A DNA stretch of 64,000 bases from Vitellaria paradoxa. Taxonomy: Eukaryota > Streptophyta > Magnoliopsida > Ericales > Sapotaceae. Under the pieces are notes generated by a model. The model did not search any database. It was not told the origin of the DNA and was given only the letters and a program-made list of their open reading frames with translations. The stretch covers positions 40,698,561-40,762,560 of the forward strand of contig CM034240.1 of the NCBI GenBank assembly GCA_019916065.1. The letters run 5' to 3'. The translations under genes were made by a program, and so were the position numbers. Below, piece by piece: positions 37,171-49,091 of this stretch (position 1 is its first letter; each line of letters opens with the position of its first letter).

Positions 37171-40100
37171 ATGGATCAAGAACAGTTCACCCCTCTTCTT
37201 GAATCCCATCTACTTCCAAATTATAATGAGAATGGTGTTGGGTTTGGAAGAGAATCAACCAATGTAACAGAGACAATTGCAGAGCTGAAGAAGCAAGTGC
37301 AGTTAGCAGGACCTCTTGTTGTTGTTAGTCTGTTGCAGTACAGTTTACAGATGATCTCAGTCATGTTTGTGGGTCATCTTGGGGAGCTCTCTCTCTCTAG
37401 TGCTTCTATGGCTACTTCCTTTGCTGGTGTCACTGGTTTCAGCTTTATGGTGAGAACTTGTTCTTGGTTCATACATATATATATGTTTGTATATGTATTA
37501 TGTGCCCCATTTTCTCACATTTTCCTCTTGCCTAATGGTTCAACACCTTTACCAATAACATTGAAGATGTCAATTGACATGAATGTGGATTTTTTGACAC
37601 ATATTGGTTTTGCACTAGTCTTGGCAAACACCAATGTTGGCATCATCCCTGCCATCACAACAGATGGGAAGCATGGTCTAAACTATAATACTATTTGTCA
37701 CATATCTTAAGGAGAATTTATCAAAAAAATAATTAGTTATTAGCAGAATCGAATCTTAGATATTCATTGTCTTTGATTTTTGTTATACCTCTCTTTTTTT
37801 AAGAATGTAATGATTCCCTAAATTTGTTTTAACATTGGACAAAGGAAATTTCTTCTTCATTTTTTTTTTTTTTTTTGATAGTGAAAGGAAATTTCTTCTG
37901 AAACCACAGTTTGAAGGCAAATTTAAGAAACACGGCCTTCAATGGGAGTATGAACTGACTGAAATTATGTTTGGGAAACACGTCTTCTGATTACATATGG
38001 ATTCCTGGGCTACAGTAAAAATATCCAATGCAAAGGTTGCAGTGAAAAAATGAAGAGTGGAGATTTGTTTGCACTTTAATCTAATGGTTCTAATTTATTT
38101 TAATTAAAATTATTTTATTTTATTCTAATTTGTTTGCACGGTAGGGGCTGCAGTGAAAAAATAAATGGTAGAGATTTGTTTGCACTTTAATAACACATGA
38201 CTTTTGACATTCCACATTAATTGTACTCCAATCAGATTTTTAAAATTTTTATTTTTATTTTGAAAATAATTTTAATTAAAATAAATTAAAACCATTTGAT
38301 TAAATGCAAACAAATCTTCACCCTTCATTTTTCACTACAGTCCCTGTAGTAAATTTTTTCACTGCAACCTCAGGAACCCTATACATATTCCCTGAAAATA
38401 TTATAATCCTCATCTGGGTAGTTTTTGAAGTTGAAACATAAATTTAAGGTTAAAATTATATTTGTCATTTTTAGGTTCTTGTAAAAATTATTTCGACAAT
38501 CAATGTTAAAAGATTTTGATTTATTAAATGAACTTTCATGAGAATTTTAAAGGTAAAAAAATTTTCACTCATAAATTCTACAATTTTTTTAAACTTATAA
38601 TTTATCCTAATTATTTTATTTATTATATAAGTAAAATTGTCCATTTTAATAATTTGACTTAGACCCAAAAAAGTATGGGACGACCTGATACAGGGAACAT
38701 TCGGTCAAAGGTCTAGCTTCTCGGTAATACCATAGAGGCTTCTAGTTTGTGGAGGTGAGGACATACTCTGCAACAAATATAGCATTGGATGCTTCAAATA
38801 AGAGCCTCCATAAATAATACACTCTTATAAATTTTGATGTGATGTTTTTATTTAGTTTGGGAAGTAAAATTTCTCTCCTCTAAAATTATCCCCCTTCTTA
38901 ATCTTAGAAGAAGGTGTATTATTTTTGAAGAGGGTTGAGCTCTCCAAAAATTATCCTCCCTTATATGGATTAAATTGGACCATTATGCCCATTCTCATCC
39001 CATTTCTTACCTACAAAATGTATTTTATATTAAAATAAATTCTTTTTTTTCTAATGAAAAAATGTATTAAAAGTTATATTAATAAAATAAAAAAATATAA
39101 TTTTTTTCCAAATAGAGGGTTGTGTGATTAAAAAATATATTTTTTTTCAAATAGGAAGTGATGTGATTTTAAGATAATAATATAATTAATTTGTCTAAAA
39201 TTAATTTGTATTAGTTGGTTTTCACATTATATAATTTACATAAATATATAATTAAGTTTGGGTAATCAAGTTTAATTTAATGGGTAACCAAGTTTTGGGA
39301 CACCACAAGGGCAAAAGAGTCATTTGACTGTTTTTTCCATCATTCACCTCCTTTTATTTATAAAACATCCAACTCAAGTTAAAAGTTATCCCCCTCCATA
39401 AATATCATATCAATGTGAGCCAATCCTCTAAAAATAATATCCATTCTTATCTTATATCCCCTATAAAATTTATCCCCCCAAATTTTAGTACCATCCAATC
39501 GGGGGTTAATTCTTTTTTCCAACTAAATAATCAACAGATTTCTACTTGGAAAACCAAATAGTCGTCCGTCTTTCGTAATCAATCTTTTATTTGAACAGCC
39601 TTTCATTTCAATTTTCAACAAGGGAGTATTTCTTACGCCTTGCAAGGCTGCCGTGAAAAAATGCATTGCAAATTAAGGGTCTAAATTTGATTATATTTAA
39701 TTTAAAAGTTTTGATTTAATTTATTTAAAATTATTCTAAAATAAAAATAAAAATAAAAATTAAAAAATCTAATTGAAATATCATTAATACAAAATGTAAA
39801 AAGTCACATATTATTATTAAGGTGTAAATAAATTTAGACCTTTCATTTTTCAATTGTAGTTTCCACAATAAACTTTTTACTCTACTGCAGCCCGTGGAAC
39901 CTAATTCTTACTCTTTCTAGTACTTCGTTAAAATAAATATAAATATCGGATATTTGATATATAAAAGAGTTCCAAGAGGCTGCAATGAAAAGAATATCTA
40001 ATGAAAAAATTTACTGTAGAGGTTGTAGTGAAAAATGAAAGGTTAAGATTTATTTGTATTTAATTTAATGGTTCCAATTAGTGTAATTAAAATTATTTTT

Positions 40101-42165
40101 AAAATAAAAATAAAAAATTTAAAATTTGATTGAAACACAATCAATACAGAATGTCAAAGGTTACATATTATTAAATTGTAAATAAATCTCTGTCTTTCAT
40201 TTTCTACTGTAATTCCTGCAACGGATTTTTTCACTATAGTCCTTGGAACCCTATATAAGATTGCATGTTTGTACACACATCTTTTTATGATTTATATTGA
40301 ATGAAGATTTAATAAGACTATTTAATTTTATGGTCACTAGAGAGTCTACCTGGTAGTTAATTTCAAGATATGTGCAAACTGGCTCGGACAGTCTCAATAT
40401 TTAAGAAAAAAAAAATTAACAAGACTCCTTCATGGCTTAATAGATTGAATTTGGTGTATATGCAATGTGTATATATATTTACTATATATCTTATTGAAAT
40501 GTAAAATATAAAAATTTTAACTGGATGCACGGTAGAGATATTTGCTCTTTACATATATATACAGTTATCAAAAACTTTATTTTGATTAGCTAGGAATGGG
40601 TAGTGCACTAGAAACATTATGTGGACAAGCGTATGGAGCCAAACAGTATCACATGCTTGGAATACACATGCAGAGAGCATTGCTCATTCTCATCCTGATG
40701 GGCATCCCCATTGCACTTCTCTGGTCATTCACGGGCCAAATTTTCATCATCTGTGGACAAGATTTAGAAATTTCAACTAGGGCAGGGATATACGCCTGGT
40801 GGTTGATACCGAGTATTTTCCCCTATGGCATTCTTCAATGCCAACTCAGATTTTTACAGACTCAAAGCAAAATATCACCATTGATGGCAAGCACTGCAAT
40901 TTCGAGTTTAGTCCATGTCCTCATGTGTTGGACATTGGTTTTTGGCTTCGGACTTGGCAGCAAAGGGGCTGCCCTCTCCTCTGCTCTCTCTTATTGGACC
41001 AACGTGTTGATATTAGCAGTTTATATCAAGTTTTTGCCTGCCTGTGAGAATACTTGGACAGGGTTCTCTAAGGAGGGACTGAAGGATCTCACTGTGTTTC
41101 TTTCATTAGCCATTCCTTCAGCTTTCATGGTCTGGTGAGTCCCTGAATCTTCCTACACAGAACGTGTAATTTTCACTATTCACACACTCTGTTTCTTTCA
41201 TTAGCCATTCCTTCAGCTCTTATGGTCTGGTGAGTCTCTGAATCTTCCTACACAGAACGTGTAATTTTCTTTATTCACAATAATAATGTAATTGCATCTG
41301 GGATGTGAATCAGCTTGGAGTTTTGGTCGTACGAGTTCTTGGTCCTCATGTCTGGCCTTCTTCCTAATCCAAAGCTAGAATCATCGATGATGTCTGTCAG
41401 GTTTGCACGCGTTTCTTAATTTGTATGCTCAGTATTTTTGTGTAATCGCGAGTACATTGGGTTTAAGACAACAAAAGTAACTGTAATCTGGTATTTACAG
41501 AACCCCAAAATGGAGAATGAAGTCGTATTCATGTAATTTAGGTATCATTTGGTATACTTGTATTGAACCCATTTTTTCATTTTACAATTTAAAAAATGAG
41601 TAAAATAGTTCAAAAATGCATTTGATTACTTTTGTTTTCAAAATTTATTTTAAAAAATAAAAAATGAATTTACACATAAAATATAAAATGACAAAAAATC
41701 GTTTTAAAACTTTTCACACAAAACAAGGAATATCTCAAAACACTAAAAACAGAAAATGTTAAACCAACTACATTTGTATTTTTTTTATTTTGAGATTTTT
41801 GAAACATGAGACAAAAAAAATAGAAAGCAAAAATAGAAAACAAAAATTAAAAATACAAACCAAATAGTACCTCAAAGAATCAGCATTTTTTTGGCCAGAA
41901 ATCAATTTGTTCCCATAGTCATTTTCTGATTTCCGATGCAACTACGCCATTTTCTCTGAGAGGAATTTAGCTTTCCCCAAAATATTTGTTTCCATTTTTT
42001 TCTTGCTGATAACCACTGACTTGGATATATACAAATTTTCTCAGCCTCAATGTATCCTCAGTGGTCTACAGAATCCCTTTCGGTTTGGCAGTGCAGTAAG
42101 GTAACCAATGCAAAGTCTTGACAACATATAATTAGGCACACCATACTCATGCATTCTGATAAATC

Positions 42166-42209
<44 letters not shown>

Positions 42210-43226
42210 CAAAGCACCAGAGTATCAAATGAACTAGGGGCAGGAAAACCACGCGCAGCAAGGCTTGCTGTGCGGGTTGTGATATTCTTAGCTGTTACAG
42301 AGGGCCTGTTGGTGGGATTACTTTCAGTTGCAGCTCGAAATGTGTGGGGATACATGTATACCAACGAGCACGAAGTGGTGAAATATTTTGCGTCTATATG
42401 CCTGTGCTTGCTACATCTAACTTCATGGACGGAATTCAGGGTGTACTTTCAGGTTAGGCACAGACAGTTCTGTGGTCCATCTAATACATATAGAAAATGA
42501 TAGTCTAGTACAACTAGAATGACATAAAAATGGCAATTTTATGATTGGAAAGTACTGTGATGGGTTCACCTGTCATTCCAATAGATGTTTCTGATTATAT
42601 CTTCTGATCATATAGCATTACCACTGCCATTCTTGATAAGCCAAAATGCAAGTGGTTCTTATGAATGTAACACAAAAAGAACTGTTTAACAAGCCTGTTT
42701 TGCTCTGTGTTGAACATATATATATATATATATATATGCATGTATGCAATGCAAGTCTTGGAATCTTAACATCGTTTGAAACCTATGGGATTGGGAAAAG
42801 GAACTGCAAGAGGATGTGGGTGGCAGAAGACGGGCGCATTTGTGAACCTTGGAGCTTATTACTTTGTGGGACTTCCTTGTGCAATTGTCTTGACGTTTGT
42901 CTTTCACTTTGGAGGAAAGGTATTTAAGAATCAGAGCCCTCTTTCTTAAAACTGATGTATTGTGGATTTTGTGTTACTTAAGCTCCCTCTCTGTAGGGAC
43001 TTTGGATGGGAATCATCAGTGGGAGTAGTCTGCAAGCATTACTGCTTTTAGCGATCGCTACGCGCACTGATTGGGAGCGCGAAGTAATCTATAATCCTCA
43101 TTTTTAAGTCTAGACACAGTTTTTTAATTATGTCGAGAGGTGTTGATTCGTTCTTCCTTTTATCAGGCGATGAAGGCCAGTGACAGGGTTTATGCCTCCT
43201 GCATTCGAAGAGACACGGTTTTGTGA
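37171..43226 (+). CDS. MATE efflux transporter (DETOXIFICATION family)
   Basis: Eight exons: 37171-37449, 40590-41134, 41314-41400, 42045-42100, 42215-42452, 42801-42919, 42997-43083, 43167-43226. The product is about 490 aa, the family's normal size. Plant DTX/MATE proteins export organic compounds, flavonoids, alkaloids or metal chelates in exchange for H+ or Na+, at the plasma membrane or tonoplast; the substrate here is unknown. Seen: two MatE halves with about 12 hydrophobic segments, QISVMFVGHLGELSLSSAS-like motif in exon 1, CGQAYGAKQYHMLGIHMQRA, PSIFPYGILQCQLRFLQTQS, and STRVSNELGAG at the exon 4/5 junction. As read, two bases are missing: one G at 42087-42088 (exon 4 is 56 nt against 57 nt in the copy at 56024) and one A near 42396-42399 (exon 5). 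Both flanks stay conserved in the shifted frame. Closest known type looks like DTX14/DTX16. Whether the gene is truly broken or misread is open. Confidence 0.92.
38000..38380. mobile_element. MULE-type MITE, family C (copy 3) in MATE intron 1
   Basis: The ends GATTCCTGGGCTACAGTAAA and TTTTTTCACTGCAACCTCAG are inverted. A second internal copy of the left terminal region (GGGCTGCAGTGAAAAAATAA at about 38144) makes this copy longer than the rest, probably from a nested or duplicated end. A TACATAT word flanks it on both sides (about 37992-37998 and 38382-38388). Confidence 0.65.
38784..39503. mobile_element. MITE-like element with ATTGGATG ends in MATE intron 1
   Basis: The left end has GCATTGGATGCTTCAAATAA and the right end TAGTACCATCCAATC, short inverted repeats. 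The subterminal parts hold AATAATACACTCTTATAAAT and, inverted at the right, TTATCCCCCC/ATAAAATTTAT words. Such ATTGGATG-ended repeats are common in plants. The target duplication is unclear. Confidence 0.45.
39637..39902. mobile_element. MULE-type MITE, family C (copy 4) in MATE intron 1
   Basis: The 266-bp element has left GCCTTGCAAGGCTGCCGTGA and right CTGCAGCCCGTGGAACCT, with GTGAAAAAAT/TTTTTAC inner parts. A 9-bp duplication with one mismatch flanks it: ATTTCTTAC (39628-39636) and AATTCTTAC (39903-39911). Nine-bp duplications are the hallmark of Mutator-like elements. Confidence 0.75.
39967..40251. mobile_element. MULE-type MITE, family C (copy 5) in MATE intron 1
   Basis: The 285-bp element has ends GAGTTCCAAGAGGCTGCAAT and TCACTATAGTCCTTGGAACC, flanked by TATATAAAA (39958-39966) and TATATAAGA (40252-40260). 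It lies only 55 bp from copy 4's duplication, so two members of one family landed almost side by side. Confidence 0.75.
41096..41285 (+). repeat. 95-bp tandem duplication across the MATE exon 2 donor site
   Basis: The unit 41096-41190 holds the last 39 bases of exon 2, its GTGAGT donor and the first part of intron 2. It is repeated from 41191 with few changes, so a second intact TCTGGTGAGT donor lies at about 41229. Using that donor would add 95 nt and shift the frame, so the first donor is taken as the real one. Confidence 0.9.
41540..41872. mobile_element. PIF/Harbinger-like MITE, family B (copy 2) in MATE intron 3
   Basis: The left end GGTATCATTTGGTATACTTG and right end ACAAACCAAATAGTACCTC are inverted. 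The interior matches copies at 26654 and 44123 (for example TTACACATAAAATATAAAATG). The target duplication is not clear. Confidence 0.65.
42168..42205 (+). repeat. (TC)n microsatellite forming the polypyrimidine tract of MATE intron 4
   Basis: A nearly perfect run of about 19 TC repeats ends 9 bp before the AG at 42213-42214. Intron 4 is only 114 bp, so the microsatellite is its polypyrimidine tract. The duplicate gene has a T run and other pyrimidines here instead. Confidence 0.85.
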
Positions 43227-43496
43227 ACAATGTGCACAGGAGGGGTTAAAATGTTCTGTAACTTCAAATGCCAAAGGGGGAAGCACTGAGAAGCAGCTTG
43301 ATTTGTAACACTTGATAATCGAAGGGGGAACCTATCAAATGGGCATTTGTGATTGTCAATATATCCTGAAGCATCTCTCTCCATGGTTATTTCTTGCTTC
43401 CCCTCTTGAAAATACATGCTCAGATGGCCTTATGAATGTCCATTTTCTTAGGGAATAGGGAGTTTTATTGCTCTGCTTGCTGCGTCACTTGTGCGT

Positions 43497-43506
43497 TCGT
43501 GCGTGC

Positions 43507-43548
<42 letters not shown>

Positions 43549-43549
43549 A
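43497..43549. repeat. Compound (GT)n(GA)n microsatellite
   Basis: A GTGC/GT run passes directly into a GA run about 270 bp downstream of the MATE stop codon, probably at or just past the end of its transcript. Confidence 0.9.
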
Positions 43550-44122
43550 ACTATGGGCTGAGTCCAATTTTGGATTTTAAATATTAAAATGGCACGATTC
43601 AAGGGAAAAGGACTACCCTCGTCATGCATTGCATTTCAAGTTTTGGATTTTAAATCTTCTAAGCTTTGTTTGGTTTGGGCAGAAGATAAAGGGAAAGGGG
43701 AGAAAAAGTGAAGAGAAAATAAGGTAAATTTATTTTGTCTTCCTTTTTCCCTTCTCCTCCGCTCAAACCATACAGAGGATGACATTATTGATCTGGTTTG
43801 GGTTAATTTACTTTATACCCCTTGTATTAAAGGTGAAAAGTACTAACACTTTGCTAACTCTTTTTTTCTTTTTTTTTTTTTTAAGATAAACACCATGTAA
43901 ACTTAAAAATCTACTTTATATCATTTGCATTTAATACTAAAATGAAGTCATAAACGGTATTAATTGCGAAAAGGAAAAAATATTCATTGATATTTCGAAA
44001 AATATGAATTATAAGAGATATAAATACATTTTCCCAAGTTATAAAGAGACAAAACAGTTATCATTGACTGATTTTTAATGTTTTCACTTTATTTTATAGT
44101 GCAAAAATTGAAAAATTAATAA

Positions 44123-44438
44123 GGCGTCATTTGCTATACTTATTTTGAGCCCATTTCCACTTTTCATTTTGCATATTTGAAAATAAAAAAGATAGTTCAA
44201 AACACATTTGGTCACTTATATTTTCAAAATCCGTTTTAAAAAGTAGAAAATGGGTTTACACATGAAATACAAAATGACAAAAAGTTATTTTGAACATTTT
44301 TAATTCAAAATAAGAAAAAATTTTAAAACACGGAAAATAGAAAATATCAAATTAAATGTATTTTTTATTTTCCGTGTTTATAAAAAAATAAATAACAAAA
44401 ATAAAAAATAAAAGATAAAATACAAAATAAATGCCACC
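44123..44438. mobile_element. PIF/Harbinger-like MITE, family B (copy 3)
   Basis: The 316-bp element has left GGCGTCATTTGCTATACTTA and right CAAAATAAATGCCACC, flanked by TAA on both sides (44120-44122 and 44439-44441). This is the best-defined copy of family B. The DNA between the MATE gene and this element, and from it to 45238, is AT-rich without other features. Confidence 0.75.
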
Positions 44439-45238
44439 TAAATTACTCTTGTTCAGGAAATCTTAATGATTTTCACCTTTGCAATATTTAATAAGGGATG
44501 ATACCTGGACATTGATAATTCCCCAAATTCTTAATTTTTTTTTAACAGTTACTGATTGTTATGTTTTGATTATAATTTCAATATGTAATCTTAGTCAAGG
44601 AATTTCAAATTACACAAACTTCCTTTTTTGTTAATTACAAATATTTTTTAAATCCCATTTCCATACATTTTTCAAAAATTTGATATATACTGAATATAGT
44701 TGGTGCAAGTTTTATGTTTCTTTGGTCCTATCTGTTTGAAAAATGAAACCAAGGACACAATTACCAAATTTCAGAAGGCAGAAAATTGAACTCAAAATTA
44801 AACAGTGACAAATATACTTCTTCCTGAAGCCATGTATTTTCCATTCCTTATTATGATGCCGACTCTCTTTTTTTTTTTTTTCTTTCTTCAGTTCCTCTAT
44901 TTGGAAGTATTTTTTTTATTTATTTTATGAAATTGCATAAGAATTTATTAAATAAAAAAATCAAATTTTAATAAAAAAATATACATAAAACGAAAAAAGT
45001 AGTTGGTATACCACATTTATGTATATGACTTGACATCCACCAAAAAGAAAATATAGATTACTTTTCCTAAGTTATTATTTTCACGTAGTATTGAACTTAT
45101 AATACTATTAATAGTATATATATATATATATATATATGATTTTTAATGTTATTTTTGGCCAAGATAAAGAAAGTGCAGTTTTGATCAAATTGGTGGGGGA
45201 GCTATGTCTGATCATAAAGAAAATTTTGATTTGGACTA

Positions 45239-45386
45239 GGATTTGTTTGGAGTAAGAAAAAGTGAGATAAATTGAGATAAATTAAGAGTTCGTAATGCGT
45301 GCAGTGAAAAAAAAAGTTGATGTGATATAAAATTAACATAGATTTATATAAATTTTTAGTATTTTTTTTTATGCCAAACGCAAGCC
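45239..45386. mobile_element. PIF/Harbinger-like MITE, family D (copy with GGATTTGTTTGG end)
   Basis: The left end GGATTTGTTTGGAGTAAGAA and right end ATGCCAAACGCAAGCC are inverted. The inner words AAAAAGTGAGATAAATTGAG and GAGTTCGTAATGCGTGCAGT match the copy at 62671 closely. Confidence 0.65.
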
Positions 45387-45696
45387 TATACCATCTATAG
45401 TCGTCAATTGACACTTCTAACTATATATATATATATATATTTGAGTGGGTCACATGTCTATATGCCTTACCATCATAGAGAAAAATCAGTGCAAGAGGAT
45501 TGTTAATTTGGTCCAGCGCTCAAACTCAGAAAAACATTAGCTTGATCTTTGATACACCTACCATTTTTTTTAACATTTATATACATAAATTACCAAAAAA
45601 AAACATATATATATATATATATATATATGTATCAAATGGTGGGAACCACCACACCTTACGTCAAGAAGTTGTAAATATATATATACAATAAATTAA

Positions 45697-45843
45697 GGGT
45701 AGGTTTAGCGCACTGAAAAACGTTAAAAAATTTTTAAATATTTAAAAATCTCTAAAAGTTATTCACTTTTTATTTCACTATACGAAATATTAACTCACAA
45801 ATTGTTTCATTTTATCTCACTTGTTATCACACCAGACGCTCCC
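45697..45843. mobile_element. PIF/Harbinger-like MITE, family D (reverse orientation) with TAA duplication
   Basis: The 147-bp element runs GGGTAGGTTTAGCGCACTG to CACACCAGACGCTCCC and is flanked by TAA (45694-45696 and 45844-45846). Internal TCATTTTATCTCACTT is the reverse complement of the AAGTGAGATAAA block of the other copies. The stretch 45847-47424 holds only AT-rich DNA and a short repeated CAGCACTTAAAAGAGACAAC-type segment near 46590. Confidence 0.65.
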
Positions 45844-47424
45844 TAAAGTACTATGCGTATTTTAGTAATTTACCTTTAAAATAAAGGGGATTTATTGTGT
45901 GCATTGGACATTTTATATAATAAAACATAATAGTTTTGAAAATATTTTCTCGCATAAACTAAGATCTAACCGTTATGTTTTTTTTTTCATTTAACGATTG
46001 AGATCATTTTATATTGTTAACTTTCGGTTCAATTTAATTTTAGTAAACTCCATCTACAATCTATCTCACAAAACGGTTTGAATATTTTAAATTTCACTAC
46101 ATTTCAAGGGTAGAGATTATACGCAAATCAAACTGTCAACTTAAATTATGCCAAACTATGGTTTCTATGAATTTTTTTTTTTTTTTTTTGATAACCCATA
46201 ACCTCTCACCGTTTATTACAACTCTCAATGAACCGCATAGTCGATAGATAAATACGAAAATGTACATTACCCCTCGCGCCATTCTGCTTGAACATGCCAC
46301 ATGTCATTAATTTTTTTAAATATATAATAATGACAAGTTTATATTCAAATAAATAAAACCTCTAAAATCATAATATATATACAAAGTCATTTATTTCTTT
46401 TGCCGTATTTCCATTGTCTTTATATCCTTGTTATTATTTGTTTTAATTATTACATTTAAGTCTGCATTTTTAGTTTTTCAATAAATATTTTTATATATTT
46501 ATATTTACATCCATATCCGTATCATATTTTTTAAATTGACATACAAGCGCTAACTTGTATTTACTGCCATGGTTAATGACACAAACAGCACTTAAAAGAG
46601 ACAACCAGCACCAAACTGCTGATTTAGCCACCTGCTGCTATATTAATGGCTGATTCTGGTTAATGACACAAACAGCACATGAATTATAATAAAAAATTAG
46701 ATAATTAATATAAAATAATTATTATAAAAAATAATCGTTACCCTACCTGAATACTTAAATTTAAAAAAAAAAATATTACGGAGACTACTTTATTATAGTA
46801 AAAATAAAAATATTTAATAAATTGATTGAACTAAATTTTTATTTAAAACGTAAACAATTACAAATTGAATTTCTTTAAAAAAATTTACTTATAACACGTA
46901 AGTTATTTCATATTATAAATTTTAAGATTAAATTATTTTCTTCGAAATGTTTAAAAAGTATTTTTATTATAAAAATTAAATTATAATGACAATTTGATTG
47001 GCGTCGTCAAATCCATATAGTTGATCCACCTAGTGGGAAAATGCTTGATTTGGTTTAATTTGGTATAATGACAAATTACTTTTTAAATATTTTAATAACA
47101 AACAGACATTATTACTTGAATTAATTTTTATTATAATATTTTAAATTATGTTGTTAAATTATATTTTTAAATATTTCAAAAATATTTATCTGAAAATATT
47201 TTTAAAATATATTGATAACTGAGTTTTCATTATAATATTTAAATCATACTAATAAATTTTATTTCTATATATTTTAATATCAATACAATTAATATATCAC
47301 CCAATAACTCAAAAATATTTTATCATATTAATTATCAAAAATTTTTTAATAACAATTCAAGTAACAATTGTTATAAAATTTAAAAAATAATTTTTCAGTA
47401 TAATTTATTTTTTATAACAGAAAA

Positions 47425-48090
47425 TATTTTTTTATATAAGTTCAATGAGACATATGTAGATATTCTAATTTTTACAATAGTTAAATTTTTATTATAATAT
47501 TTTAAATTATATTGATAAATTTTATTTTTAAATATTTAATAATCAATATAATTAATATATTATCTAATAACTTAAAAATATTTTTATTATTTGAACCACG
47601 TTCTTATAAGAATAAAATAAAATTATTGAGTTAATCGACGTTGAAAGTTGTGTTTTGGAAATAAAATTGGTAGTCGAGTTTATTTGACTTTTTTTAAAAT
47701 AACTAAATTTACTATCTTATATTTTAAACTTGTTTTAAACATTAAACGGTAAAAATATTAAATTAACAAAAAGTTAAAAAATAGGTACTAAAAAACTAGT
47801 ATTTTTCTCTTGCTAAATATAAAAAACTAATATTTTAGTCATTATTTAGTAGTTAACTTAAAAACAAAATTATTTTTTTTTTTGTCCAAACTCAATCTTA
47901 TTCGCGAGTTTTAAATCAAGCTGAAAAAAAAAAAAAAAGAATGGCGCCCGGTTTGAGCCAAACAAAAAAGAAAATAAAAGAAAAAAAAAAAGTTAAAACG
48001 CGCGGCCGCTGGCGGCGGGCTAACATTGCGTGCTTCCTTAAAACAGACCACCAGCCCCAAACTGCTGATTTGGCCACTTGCTGATTGTGG
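47425..48090. repeat. Dispersed repeat, copy 2
   Basis: The segment matches 27745-28370 in order and orientation, starting at the shared TTCAATGAGA word and ending in a GC-rich CGGCGGGCTAACATT. A further segment (48040-48090, CACCAGCCCCAAACTGCTGA) is itself repeated at about 46598. The element type is not recognised. Confidence 0.55.
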
Positions 48091-48349
48091 TTAAACTATC
48101 TACCCGAGCAATATTAAGTTTACAGCACTTTTTTTTAATATTATTTTATAATATTTAAAATAAACTGATCATGACAGGTTATGACCAGTATAATATAAAA
48201 TACATTAGTCATGACTCTTCATGACCAGTATAGTATAAAAAATGTATCAGAAAGAGAATATAAGAATCTCGGGTGACGTAATACACTGGTCCAAAACAGC
48301 ATTATTTTTAACATTGTAAAATAATGTTAGAAAAAAATATTGTAACTTA

Positions 48350-48508
48350 GGCCTCGTTTGAGGCTCCAAAAAAAACCAAAAAACTTCAAAAAATTTCAAA
48401 AGTTTTCAAATTCTTCCAATCATATTTTGCCACCTATCATTTTTACATCACATCAATCCCATCCATTAGTTTTTTTTTTGATTTTTTTTTGGGACTCCAA
48501 ACGCACCC
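48350..48508. mobile_element. PIF/Harbinger-like MITE, family A (copy 3) with TTA duplication
   Basis: The 159-bp element has ends GGCCTCGTTTGAGGCTCC and GGGACTCCAAACGCACCC and is flanked by TTA (48347-48349 and 48509-48511). The interior CATATTTTGCCACCTATCAT matches the copy at 29882. It lies 14 bp from the first Helitron-like element. Confidence 0.8.
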
Positions 48509-48522
48509 TTAGTATTTTCCTA

Positions 48523-49091
48523 TCTACTTATATACTATTAGAGGACAAATTCATAAATTTGGTAAATTTTGTTTTTTTTTTTGTTGTAGTTTTATTTAAT
48601 TATTTTTGTAGATTTTTTTTTCTTGGTCAAAATGTCTTTTAACTCCATACAACTACCCACACTTCAATTGGATTAAAAAGAAATTTCTTTATAACTTTCA
48701 CATAATTAAGTAATTTTACCTATTTATTTTTTATCTTCCTTAAATGCTATTTAACTACCTACTATTTTATAATTTTTTTTATTTTCTTTCTGTACTCCTT
48801 AATTATATATTATCTACTTAAATAATCTTAACATAATTACTTATTATTTATTGCTTGAATCACTTTTATTAATTTCTTTATAATTAACAAATTAATTAAT
48901 AGCACGCACAAAATTTTAAAATACAAATTTACAGTGTATTGTGTGTACACTAATATCTAAAACATATATAAAAATAAAAAATAAGAGAAAAATTGAGTAA
49001 ATATTCATAATTTGAAAAACTAAAATATTTTTCTTAATTATTAAGACCAAAAAAAAAAATCCACGCATATTGCATATGCACTAACGTCTAG
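48523..49091 (+). mobile_element. Helitron-like element 1
   Basis: It starts TCTACTTATATACTATTAGA after an A and ends CTAG before a T, the usual Helitron context (insertion between A and T, no duplication). Just before the end lies a hairpin GCATAT-TGC-ATATGC, typical of the Helitron 3' end. At 569 bp it is non-autonomous. A decayed second 3'-end-like hairpin lies inside at about 48926-48952. Confidence 0.6.

Noticed and set aside
37450..37710. Continuation of MATE exon 1 into the downstream open frame
   Set aside because: The family breaks at GFSFM with a GTGAGA donor, and exon 2 at 40590 restores LGMGSALETLCGQAYGA exactly.
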